A stretch of DNA of 64,000 bases from an uncultured Chlorobiaceae bacterium (GTDB lineage: Bacteria; Bacteroidota; Chlorobiia; Chlorobiales; Chlorobiaceae), in assembly GCA_903869365.1 (NCBI GenBank), contig CAIPYV010000114.1:1-64000 (forward strand), in the 5' to 3' direction. The notes beneath the pieces were generated by a model. The model was not told the DNA's origin and made no database searches. It saw only the letters and a program-made list of their open reading frames with translations. Positions 37,410-44,995 of this stretch are shown here, piece after piece. Numbering within the stretch: the stretch's first letter is position 1; every line of letters begins with the position of its first letter. Made by a program: the position numbers and the translations under genes.

Positions 37410-38582
37410 TTAGTTAAGCAATGAGAGTAAATGGGTAACGCGATTTTGAAACGTAGTCTCAAAATCGTGTGGACGAGCGAATAAAACACTCTTCCTTGAC
37501 CTTGATGCAATATCAGTTCTATTTTTATCCAGATATCCAATAATTCGTGTAACCTCTTGAATGTCTTCCAGTTCAGCACCCCATCCGATTTCTGATATTT
37601 CATTCAAGCCCTCAAAAGCCTTGTTTCTATACCCTACAATGGGTATGCCGCATGATAAGGTCTCCAGATAGGTGCATGAGGGATCGCTCTGTCTGTGAAA
37701 ACAAACAAAGAGATCAACGTTCTTTTTGATGTCAGGGAGAAGCTCCTTATAAAAATCAACAGCCCCCTTCATCGTTACCAAATCTTCTAATTTGTACGTT
37801 TGTATTAACTCTCTCATTTCATTCTCCAATTCCCCGATCCCGTAAATGGTCATGATGAATCTGATATTGCTTTTTTTGAGAGCATGGGCAAGCTGTATCA
37901 GATGGTCTGCACCCTTCATCCTGATCAAACGACCTGAGAAAGCTAACCGCAAAGGATTCCCTTCTGTAAGGTATGCGAGCCTTTTTTCCAGCTCATCATC
38001 ACGAATGCCCTGATCCTTACCAACACGGGTATCGAAATAGAGTATAGTGTTACTGAGTTTCCGGTATTCATAAAATGCAGGTGTGCCGTTTGACTGCAGA
38101 CCATCAGCTATTTTAAAAGCTGCTTTTCTTTTTTGCTCAAACTGCCAAAGGTAAAAATAGCGTCGTAATCTCACTACACTGTTATTCGTACTTAATCTTG
38201 CAATCTGATATCGTGTTTCAGGTATATACTCGATAACATAAACACATTTGATACCGTTATTCTTGCATAATGTGCTTATGTGAAGTTGATCATGCGAGTC
38301 TCCCGATGCCAGAACAATCGAAGCCTCTTTCAACTGTTCAGCAGTTACTTTTTTGTCTTTACCAAGAGTGATGCATTCAAACGGAATCTCGTTTACATTT
38401 TTATTAACAACGCCGAACTCCAGAAGACCTGTATCTGTTATCGACATTATGCATGTTACCTTCCCTGGCCACAATTGAGTATAAAGGAGCATCCCGTCAT
38501 AGAATTTGCGGTCAAACGCTAACGCATCACCATCAAGCCATACCGGTACAGAGGGGATAACAAACAAAGAGGTTTTTTTCAT
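37410..38582 (-). CDS. Glycosyltransferase family 4 protein
   Basis: A GT-B enzyme of 390 aa. The C-terminal half contains LRLAFSGRLIRMKGADHLIQLA (near 210-230), TIYGIGELENEM and CTYLETLSCGIPIVGYRNKAF (near 307-327), with an E in the donor-binding position. The N-terminal half is less conserved. Donor sugar is unknown. It is followed seven bases later by the Wza-like gene and preceded by a serine acetyltransferase-like gene 42 bases away. Assignment to GT4 is good; the role in the locus is inferred from context. Confidence 0.87.
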   Translation of the reverse strand: MKKTSLFVIPSVPVWLDGDALAFDRKFYDGMLLYTQLWPGKVTCIMSITDTGLLEFGVVNKNVNEIPFECITLGKDKKVTAEQLKEASIVLASGDSHDQLHISTLCKNNGIKCVYVIEYIPETRYQIARLSTNNSVVRLRRYFYLWQFEQKRKAAFKIADGLQSNGTPAFYEYRKLSNTILYFDTRVGKDQGIRDDELEKRLAYLTEGNPLRLAFSGRLIRMKGADHLIQLAHALKKSNIRFIMTIYGIGELENEMRELIQTYKLEDLVTMKGAVDFYKELLPDIKKNVDLFVCFHRQSDPSCTYLETLSCGIPIVGYRNKAFEGLNEISEIGWGAELEDIQEVTRIIGYLDKNRTDIASRSRKSVLFARPHDFETTFQNRVTHLLSLLN

Positions 38583-38624
38583 ATCATTTTGATTGTTTCA
38601 TCATGTATGGTGCTTCCTTTTCTA

Positions 38625-39140
38625 TCAGAGGCGCTCTTTACGCGGAATAATCTTAGCCGGAATGCCTACAGCAATCGAGTTATCCGGAACTGAACTGATA
38701 ACTACAGCATTGGCACCGATATCGACATTATTGCCAATAGTGATATTCCCGAGAATTTTTGCACCAGCTCCGATATTGACATTGTTGCCAATACAAGGTG
38801 CCGTTTTTTCCTCAACATTTTTCAGTCCCACAGTCACACCGTTTCTGATAATGCAGTTGTCACCGAAACGGGCATATCCACTGATGATGATATCACCAAA
38901 ATGGTCAATACGGAAATTGCTTCCAACCGGTACTTCACAAGGAAGTTCGACACCGGTAAGCACTTGCACAGATTTATAGAGAAATCTGTAAAGCAGAGAA
39001 AAAGGTTTTCGGATAAAACTGTTTGTTAAGGTGTAACGCCAACGACCGAAACGGTAGACAATCATCACCCAGAATCCCTGAGAACTCCACACACCACTAT
39101 ATGTTGCAAGATCTGCCCGAATGTTGCGAAAGAGTGTCAT
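38625..39140 (-). CDS. Serine acetyltransferase-like hexapeptide acetyltransferase
   Basis: A 171-residue acetyltransferase. A short N-terminal helical part (MTLFRNIRADLATYSG) precedes a left-handed beta-helix with HFGDIIISG, CIIRNGVTVGLKN and IGNNVNIGAGAKILG segments. It resembles CysE-like enzymes of capsule loci. Likely role is O-acetylation of a polysaccharide residue rather than cysteine synthesis. It is related in layout to the protein at 31683. It lies six bases after the GT2 gene at 39147 in the same transcript. Confidence 0.87.
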   Translation of the reverse strand: MTLFRNIRADLATYSGVWSSQGFWVMIVYRFGRWRYTLTNSFIRKPFSLLYRFLYKSVQVLTGVELPCEVPVGSNFRIDHFGDIIISGYARFGDNCIIRNGVTVGLKNVEEKTAPCIGNNVNIGAGAKILGNITIGNNVDIGANAVVISSVPDNSIAVGIPAKIIPRKERL

Positions 39141-39146
39141 AAAAGG

Positions 39147-40118
39147 TCACCAGGGAGTTGGAGGAGATATGGAGCCAAAACGGGTATCCTGTAACGACTG
39201 GACTATTTGATGGCTCACGGCCAAAGTTGACAATCGTTTTTTTTTAGCATCAGCTGTCGGCAGCAGATTTTTTGTATAACGGGCAGCATACCAGAGCAGT
39301 TCAATACCTGCACAGATCAAAAGTGCAAACAACCCCTTGTTTTTTCGATAATAGAGCCACTCACTGCGCATCCTGAACGAGAGTATCTGTGCTGCCTTAT
39401 TGTCAAAAGTCTTTTCTTTTCTTGTCTTGCTGCTCGCCCCACCGATGTGCATCACTTCAGCAAAAGGGATGAAGTAGACCTTCCATCCAGCCTTTTTTGC
39501 CCGAAGACAGAGATCTGTTTCCTCGTAATAGAGATAAAAGCGTTCGTCAAAAAAACCTATGGAGTCAAGCATCTCCTTGCGGACAATGGTGAATGTACCG
39601 GGTACCCAATCAACTTCCATTGGATGGTCATGAGCAAACCCGCCAAATTCATGCCGATTGAGGATAGGTGAGTTCGAGAATTTACCGCTTATGCTCGAAA
39701 GAGTGAGAAGTTTGGAGAGTGCTGAAGGAAAGCGTCTGGCCGAAGGTTCAAGCCTTCCTTCAGGAGAGATTATTTTTCCCCCGCACAGTCCGCATTGTAC
39801 AGTATCATCCATAAAATCAATTCCTTTTCTAATGGATAAAGGCTGCAAATAGGCATCAGGATTAAGCAGAATAATATAACGACCTGACGCAAGTCGAAAA
39901 GCCTGGTTGTTTGCAGCCGCAAATCCAACATTTTTACTGTTGGAAATCAGACGCACAGCAGGAAATTCTTTCTGCACCATACCGCAAGAACCGTCAGCGG
40001 AGTTGTTATCGACAACAAATACCTCCATTTCGATACCTGCACTATGGGTAAAAAGTGCTTGAAGACAATGACGAAGAATATCTTCCGTATTATAACTGAC
40101 GATGACAACTGTGACCAT
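39147..40118 (-). CDS. Glycosyltransferase family 2 (rhamnosyltransferase-like)
   Basis: A GT-A inverting transferase of 323 aa. VTVVIVSYNTEDILRHCL at the N-terminus, VVDNNSADGS (near 35-44), ILLNPDAYLQP (DXD-equivalent, near 83-93) and YYEETDLCLRAKKAGWKVYF (near 195-214) match WbbL-like rhamnosyltransferases. A hydrophobic segment is present near residues 255-270. Donor identity is inferred from family resemblance only. It is the first glycosyltransferase gene after the STAS/RsbW-like genes, separated by 43 bases. Confidence 0.9.
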   Translation of the reverse strand: MVTVVIVSYNTEDILRHCLQALFTHSAGIEMEVFVVDNNSADGSCGMVQKEFPAVRLISNSKNVGFAAANNQAFRLASGRYIILLNPDAYLQPLSIRKGIDFMDDTVQCGLCGGKIISPEGRLEPSARRFPSALSKLLTLSSISGKFSNSPILNRHEFGGFAHDHPMEVDWVPGTFTIVRKEMLDSIGFFDERFYLYYEETDLCLRAKKAGWKVYFIPFAEVMHIGGASSKTRKEKTFDNKAAQILSFRMRSEWLYYRKNKGLFALLICAGIELLWYAARYTKNLLPTADAKKKRLSTLAVSHQIVQSLQDTRFGSISPPTPW

Positions 40119-40161
40119 AGATGGATACTGTTAGGATTGATTATTGTAAGAGAGATCAGTT

Positions 40162-40620
40162 CTAAACTGCATCCAGATGTTTTGAAATTACCAGAATGTT
40201 TTTTCCCTCACTTCTGGAATATGAAACACTATCCATCAGGCGATTAATAATAAAAAGACCATACCCCCCTTCGGGATAAGTCGATATATCCGGTGGCTTT
40301 GTCTGGGGGTTAAACTGCTGATTGGTATCAATCACCGTTGCTGTAAGTTCCCGTTCGTTGGAACTGAAGTTGATAATGACCTGGTGTTCTTCTATCGAAG
40401 AACTTGCATATCGGACAGAATTTGTAAACGATTCACTTACTGATAGCTCGAATGCATGACAGAATTCTGCGATATTACCGGATGCACCGGCACTATTCGC
40501 AAAAATTCCTGCAACGTTGCCAGCGATAAGTGAGGCAATCTGGTTATATATCAAGTCGCTCTGCAGTGTTAGGGAGATTATGTTTTTCATAAAAGTTCTC
40601 AAAGAGTTGTTTCCATTCAT
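40162..40620 (-). CDS. RsbW-like ATP-binding protein (HATPase_c_2), divergent
   Basis: A 152-residue GHKL ATPase-fold protein of the anti-sigma-factor kinase type. The N-box ESFTNSV is at residues 63-69 and a G2-like GGYGLF at 118-123. The G1 box, normally DxGxGF, reads DTNQQF at 98-103, so both glycines are lost and ATP binding may be weak. The gene overlaps the STAS gene at 40620 by one base (TAATG), the classic pairing of a kinase with its STAS antagonist. Probable role: phosphorylate or sequester the STAS protein in a partner-switching circuit inside the polysaccharide operon. An alternative start is ATG 40587. Confidence 0.82.
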   Translation of the reverse strand: MNGNNSLRTFMKNIISLTLQSDLIYNQIASLIAGNVAGIFANSAGASGNIAEFCHAFELSVSESFTNSVRYASSSIEEHQVIINFSSNERELTATVIDTNQQFNPQTKPPDISTYPEGGYGLFIINRLMDSVSYSRSEGKNILVISKHLDAV

Positions 40621-40943
40621 TACTCAATAGCAGCTGCAGTAACGTCATCATAAATATCAAACAACGTATAAGCCTGCGTTATTTCAAATACTTTTTTTAC
40701 GCGGTCGTTCAGATTAGCCAGTTTCAATACAGCACTTGAAGCCTTTTTTTTGCGTGCTATTCCAACCAGTACACCAAGTCCACTGCTATCGATAAATTCA
40801 ACCTTTTCAAGATCGATCACCACTGAGACACCTTCCGGGGATTGCTCAAAATGACTCTTAAGCTTTGGAGCGGAAGATGCATTCAAAATGCCTTGTAGTG
40901 AGATAATGGCGAAATTATTAATATTTTTTTCAGTGATAGTCAT
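40620..40943 (-). CDS. STAS domain protein (anti-sigma factor antagonist-like)
   Basis: A single STAS domain of 107 aa. The phosphorylation-site loop FIDSSGLGVLVG at residues 50-61 keeps the DSSGLG serines found in SpoIIAA/RsbV. In the known systems the dephosphorylated form binds the RsbW-type kinase, and PP2C phosphatases reactivate it. Here an RsbW-like gene follows at once and two REC-PAS-PP2C phosphatase genes lie 5-11 kb upstream, so a full partner-switching set is present. The stop and start overlap neighbours on both sides (ATGA with the gene upstream, TAATG downstream). Confidence 0.92.
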   Translation of the reverse strand: MTITEKNINNFAIISLQGILNASSAPKLKSHFEQSPEGVSVVIDLEKVEFIDSSGLGVLVGIARKKKASSAVLKLANLNDRVKKVFEITQAYTLFDIYDDVTAAAIE

Positions 40944-42334
40944 ATTTTATCCTCGTGATGGATTCTGTTGAAAAGAGCTTTTTGTGTCAGGAATATATCC
41001 TTGATAAGATTGCTGTGCACTGCATAATAATGATCGACAATATCTGAATCAAAAGTATTTTGCGGCCAATCTTCAGCTTCCGAATAGCTGAAAACGCCAG
41101 GTCGATACCCTGCTGTATTGTTATTGATGATCTGTATACCTTGGCTCACACTTACAGGACTGCATCCGATAATGGCAAGATGACCATTCAGCACCCAAAA
41201 AAGCCAAGTGAAGCGGTCAAGAGAGAGAAACACTGCAATAGAAGCTAAAATACTCTGTTTCTCAATGCTTACCCTGTTCAGAGATATCTTTTTTCCATGT
41301 TTCATGGAATGGTAGACGATTTTTTCAGTTTTCCAACAACCTGATAACTTAAGAAAAGGTTTTAAAAGAAGATAAGGCAAGAGCAAGAGCATAATCATCC
41401 ATGCAGCAGTCAACCCGTGTGTAACCCGTTGAAAAGGAGAGCCAGAAATTCCTTTGCTCTTGATACCGCTCAAAAGATGGGGATCCTCCATGGTAAGTGA
41501 ATAACCGCTTTCAGGATCAATAAGGAGATTGCCTGCGGCTATTTTTTTATCAACTTCAAGTTGTTCGCCGATAAATGTATTATCCATGACAATACTTTCC
41601 GAAACCGTACTCTCTCTGTCAACAATCACATTACTGCCGATGATTGCCCCGGGACCAATAACCGAACCCGTAAAGATTTGAACATTATTTCCGATAATGA
41701 TTGGCTTGATAACCGTTACACTTTTTTGAAGAACAACATTTCGTCCAATAAAACATTCAGCTTCATTGCTATATCCCGGCAGTACATAATCAGCCAATCT
41801 ATGATGAAGAATTTCGTTGGAAAGCTCGTAGTATTGACCGATACAATCAAGAACGACCGGAGATAACAGAGGGGGAGTCTCTTGTTTTCCCAATTCCGAT
41901 GGAACCCCTGTCAAACTGAGGTTTCCGTTGCTGCATCCAAAAATCTCTCCAGGCGGAAGAGAAGCAAAAAAAGATCTGTAGTCACTCCTTTTATTGTAAT
42001 GTATAAAAAGAAGACCGCTGATAATCATAATCCTTTCACCCGAGCAAAACCTGCTGTTTTTCTCCAGGACTTTTGACAGGCTTTCCGATGGAAGTATATT
42101 TGCATAACTTATTTCAACACCCCATTGACTTCCATGTTCACAGAAGTTCTCCACATCGCTGATCACTCCGTCACTTATTATCCGTAAACCCGAACTCCCG
42201 ACAAGGATCGAAAAGTCAATCAGATACTCAATAAAAGGCTTATTGCATAATGGAATCAATAATGGGTGCAGCCCGGGAAAAATATCACGCAACCATGTAT
42301 AGTCACTTTTTTTTGTAATAATGATTGTTTTCAT
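40940..42334 (-). CDS. Fused nucleotidyltransferase-like/beta-helix/sugar-transferase-like protein
   Basis: A 464-residue protein with three parts. Residues 1-190 look like a divergent sugar-nucleotidyltransferase fold (PLLIPLCNKPFIEYLIDFSI is like the LxPLxNKPxIEY motif). Residues about 195-265 are hexapeptide-like (NVVLQKSVTVIKPIIIGNNVQIFTG in pieces). After a hydrophobic segment near 305-325, the C-terminus has LNGHLAIIGCSPVS and GYRPGVFSYSE, resembling the end of bacterial sugar transferases ([10 protein letters not shown]...G). The GDP/UDP-sugar-binding GxGxR motif at the N-terminus is not evident. Function is unclear; it may be a regulator or a remodelled biosynthetic enzyme. It is coupled by overlap to the STAS gene downstream. 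Confidence 0.7.
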   Translation of the reverse strand: MKTIIITKKSDYTWLRDIFPGLHPLLIPLCNKPFIEYLIDFSILVGSSGLRIISDGVISDVENFCEHGSQWGVEISYANILPSESLSKVLEKNSRFCSGERIMIISGLLFIHYNKRSDYRSFFASLPPGEIFGCSNGNLSLTGVPSELGKQETPPLLSPVVLDCIGQYYELSNEILHHRLADYVLPGYSNEAECFIGRNVVLQKSVTVIKPIIIGNNVQIFTGSVIGPGAIIGSNVIVDRESTVSESIVMDNTFIGEQLEVDKKIAAGNLLIDPESGYSLTMEDPHLLSGIKSKGISGSPFQRVTHGLTAAWMIMLLLLPYLLLKPFLKLSGCWKTEKIVYHSMKHGKKISLNRVSIEKQSILASIAVFLSLDRFTWLFWVLNGHLAIIGCSPVSVSQGIQIINNNTAGYRPGVFSYSEAEDWPQNTFDSDIVDHYYAVHSNLIKDIFLTQKALFNRIHHEDKI

Positions 42335-42346
42335 AGATCCTGATTG

Positions 42347-42700
42347 TTATACCGACCCGAGCAGACTGAACGATGCAACAGCAGAAGAACTATCCGGATA
42401 CATAGAAAAAAGTTTTTTTGCCTTCGTAATTTCAAAAATCAAAGAGACTTTAGGCCCAAGACCAGACAACCTCAGATCTCCATGAGCCTCAAGCGCTTTT
42501 CGCAAACAGTCTACAATAGCTCCCAACCCGCTGCTGTCAATAAATTCTAATCCGCTGCAATCAAAAACAATATTGGAACTATACTGCAACCATTGAGAAA
42601 AAGATTTTTTAAGGTCATTACAGTTATTTGCATCGATTCTGCCCTGTAACTCAGCAATTCCGATTGCTTTCTCTGAGGACGTGTCGAGATGAAAGATCAT
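42347..42700 (-). CDS. STAS domain protein (second copy)
   Basis: A single STAS domain of 117 aa, related to the protein at 40620. It keeps the phosphorylation loop FIDSSGLGAIVD at residues 53-64. It lies 12 bases before the fusion gene and 15 bases after the initiating sugar transferase gene, inside the operon. Two STAS proteins may answer to two phosphatases or two kinases. In Vibrio fischeri the STAS protein SypA controls polysaccharide-dependent biofilm, which makes a similar role here plausible, though not shown. Confidence 0.9.
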   Translation of the reverse strand: MIFHLDTSSEKAIGIAELQGRIDANNCNDLKKSFSQWLQYSSNIVFDCSGLEFIDSSGLGAIVDCLRKALEAHGDLRLSGLGPKVSLIFEITKAKKLFSMYPDSSSAVASFSLLGSV

Positions 42701-42715
42701 AGTGATTTCCTGTGT

Positions 42716-43435
42716 TTAATATGCACCCTTACCGGTCAGTACGGCAGGAATGGTTTTTAAAAGAAGAAGAATATCATTAACAAAACTTGCACTTTGAATA
42801 TACTGCATATCAAGCATGACCTGTTCATTAAAAGGGATATCGCTTCTGCCGCTTACCTGCCAAAGGCAGGTGATGCCCGGTATGACATGCAGTCTTTTGC
42901 GCTCCTCAAGCGTATATTTTGCCACCTCACTTGGCAACGGAGGTCTCGGCCCTACAAGGCTCATATCCCCCATAAGTACATTAAGCAGTTGCGGAAGCTC
43001 ATCAATACTCAGCTTGCGTATTACTCTTCCTACCCTTGTGATTCTTGGATCTTTTTTCATCTTGAAGATAACTCCAGCTGAAGACTCATTCTTGTGAGCA
43101 AGCTCTGCTTTCAAATGATCAGCATTAATAATCATGGACCGGAATTTATAAAACCTGAAATGCTTGCCGTTTCGCCCCACCCTTGTCTGAAAATAAAGCA
43201 CAGGCCCGGGATTCTCTATCCAGATAGCCAGAGCCGTCAGAAGTAAAAGAGGAAGAAAAAACAACGATGCAGTTATCGATACAGTAATATCAAGAACCCT
43301 TTTCAAAAGATAAGAAAACCTTACGGTTGTCTCCCATGACGTTACCTTCAAAGCTCTTCGGAATCGAATCCTTGGATTGATTGAATCGCTGACTTTTTCT
43401 ATCAACTCTTTTCTGACTGTAGGGTCAAGTTCCAT
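42716..43435 (-). CDS. Initiating bacterial sugar transferase (WcaJ/PglC type)
   Basis: A polyprenyl-phosphate glycosyl-1-phosphate transferase that loads the first sugar of the repeat unit onto undecaprenyl phosphate. The 239-residue protein has one membrane hairpin (near 45-68), then the family block [13 protein letters not shown] (near 95-107), [31 protein letters not shown] in pieces (near 140-170) and [12 protein letters not shown]. The catalytic Asp-Glu pair of IDELPQ is present. It lacks the long N-terminal domain of full WbaP. This is the first committed step of the locus. Confidence 0.93.
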   Translation of the reverse strand: MELDPTVRKELIEKVSDSINPRIRFRRALKVTSWETTVRFSYLLKRVLDITVSITASLFFLPLLLLTALAIWIENPGPVLYFQTRVGRNGKHFRFYKFRSMIINADHLKAELAHKNESSAGVIFKMKKDPRITRVGRVIRKLSIDELPQLLNVLMGDMSLVGPRPPLPSEVAKYTLEERKRLHVIPGITCLWQVSGRSDIPFNEQVMLDMQYIQSASFVNDILLLLKTIPAVLTGKGAY

Positions 43436-43456
43436 AACAAGCTATAAATTTTATGC

Positions 43457-44230
43457 TTATATTTTCGACGAATGAGTGTGAAACAAGGATTTCGAGATCT
43501 CTTTGAGAGCTAATGGTATAAAACGACTATCCCTCACCAGATAGCGTTTCCATAGCCGTCCCGGTTCGCTCGCTAAGCGCCAGAACCATTCAAGGCCTGA
43601 TTTCTGGATCCAGACAGGTGCCCGTTGAATAATTCCTGCAGCAAAATCAAAAGCGGCTCCAACACACAGAATCGGCCCTACCTGTAATCTGTCAAGATGT
43701 TTAGCCGCCCATTTTTCCTGTTTAGGCGCTCCAACACCTATAAAAAGAATATCAACATTCCGTGAATTTATATCATTAATTATAAGTTCGTTTTCCACCG
43801 GATTATTTTCAAACCCAAAAGGTGGACAATAGGTGCCCGATATCTTTAAATTATGAAATTGGTGCTTAAGTTTTGTTGCAGCCTGTTCGGCTATGCCAGG
43901 ATTTCCACCAAGAAAATAGATAGCTAAATTGGTTTTTGCAGCTTTTTCACATATTCCGATTAAAAGGTCAGCTCCAGTAACCCTTTCCGGAAGATGTTTA
44001 TTTTTAAGCATTCTGCTGAGCCAGACAATAGGCATTCCATCGGCAAATCGGAATAAAGCATTTTTATAGATATGTCTCATCTCTGCATCGTCCTGAAGCA
44101 TCACAATATGATCTACATTTGGAGTGACAATTATTCCTTTGTTCTTTTGTATACCTGCATTGATTATCTGAGTAACAGCGGAAGAGAGTGTCGCCTGCTC
44201 AAATAAAACACCTAATAGCTCTGTTGACAT
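43457..44230 (-). CDS. WecG/TagA/CpsF family glycosyltransferase
   Basis: A GT26 transferase of 257 aa that normally adds the second sugar to an undecaprenyl-linked acceptor. The markers VTPNVDHIVMLQDD (near 35-48), FADGMPIVWLSRML, TGADLL and VGVGAPKQEKWAAKH (near 164-178) are all present, and the late GLEWFWRLASEPGRLWKRYL (near 220-239) is nearly diagnostic. It is the second gene of the run, 21 bases before the initiating transferase gene, which fits successive action. Confidence 0.95.
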   Translation of the reverse strand: MSTELLGVLFEQATLSSAVTQIINAGIQKNKGIIVTPNVDHIVMLQDDAEMRHIYKNALFRFADGMPIVWLSRMLKNKHLPERVTGADLLIGICEKAAKTNLAIYFLGGNPGIAEQAATKLKHQFHNLKISGTYCPPFGFENNPVENELIINDINSRNVDILFIGVGAPKQEKWAAKHLDRLQVGPILCVGAAFDFAAGIIQRAPVWIQKSGLEWFWRLASEPGRLWKRYLVRDSRFIPLALKEISKSLFHTHSSKI

Positions 44231-44253
44231 ATAATTATCAGGTTAACGGATAA

Positions 44254-44760
44254 TTAATTTAAAAACAAATTTAAAAAACTTGTTTTGATTCTTTTAACTC
44301 TCAACTTTCGCGTACTCTTATTATTTTTCTTCACCTCTTTGTATTCTCTCTGATCAGGAACGTTAAGAATATGATTGATTATTTTTTCAGCAAACACAGA
44401 AAAACTTTGATAGCTCCCAAAAAAAATCAGGCCCAAAGAACGAAGTGATCGTTCCTTTTCATGATCTTCGCACTTCGAAAGACAGATAATCTTGTCAGCA
44501 TTGATATGTTGTTTAATGGAGCTGAGCAGTCTGGCACCGGGTGTTTCCGAGAAGCTGTCGGTTATTACGACAAGCTTAAACGGCAGCTTTAACGCACTTG
44601 TTATTTCAAGTTCATCGGTGTTTTCAGCAAGAGTAATATGGTAACCGGTACTTACGATCAAAGAGTAAAGATCGTTCACCTCTTCACTTTTACCAAGTAT
44701 CAGTGCATGAACAGTTTCCGTAAGTTTAGATTTCTGGTATGAATGCTCCTCTTTATTCAT
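44254..44760 (-). CDS. Degenerate receiver-domain protein
   Basis: A 168-residue protein whose residues 15-135 follow the beta-alpha pattern of a response-regulator receiver (ALILGKSEEV, LVVITDSFSE, KIICLSKCED). The acidic pocket near the N-terminus is lost and the conserved Lys after beta-5 is replaced (LIFFGSYQSF). One Asp remains at the end of beta-3. The last 35 residues are highly basic. It has no output domain. It is the first gene of the polysaccharide run, about 50 bases after a candidate sigma-54 promoter. It may act as an adaptor for the sigma-54 activator encoded upstream. Confidence 0.6.
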   Translation of the reverse strand: MNKEEHSYQKSKLTETVHALILGKSEEVNDLYSLIVSTGYHITLAENTDELEITSALKLPFKLVVITDSFSETPGARLLSSIKQHINADKIICLSKCEDHEKERSLRSLGLIFFGSYQSFSVFAEKIINHILNVPDQREYKEVKKNNKSTRKLRVKRIKTSFLNLFLN

Positions 44761-44800
44761 CTCTTATTCTGTTTATCTCTACACCTGTTTCTTCTTATTT

Positions 44801-44819
44801 CAAATGTAATTACAATTTG
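44801..44819. promoter_or_regulatory. Imperfect palindrome overlapping the -12 element (possible operator)
   Basis: CAAATGTAATTACAATTTG has a perfect GTAATTAC core flanked by CAAAT and ATTTG, with one extra base on one side. It overlaps the -12 element of the sigma-54 promoter candidate and the expected transcription start of the polysaccharide operon. It could be a repressor site; it is AT-rich and could also arise by chance. Confidence 0.35.
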
Positions 44820-44826
44820 AGTGCCA
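44811..44826 (-). promoter_or_regulatory. Candidate sigma-54 promoter for the polysaccharide operon
   Basis: On the - strand the sequence reads TTGGCAC-TCAAA-TTGTA, against the consensus YTGGCAC-N5-TTGCW. Only the C of the -12 element differs. The GG and the -12 G are separated by exactly 10 bases. It points to the gene at 44760, leaving a leader of about 40 bases, and lies 170 bases beyond the stop of a sigma-54 activator gene. Confidence 0.65.
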
Positions 44827-44995
44827 AAGAATATGTGGCGGCAGCAAACAAGAGCAATCCTCTCTTTGCAGGTCAATATGTATTTAGGGAAGCTGTTTTT
44901 TGACTATCACAATGCGAGACATTTATCATTATCTCTCAGTCATGGAGAGAGGATAACAAAATCAGACCAAGAATGCAGTGAGATCCGAGAACAGC

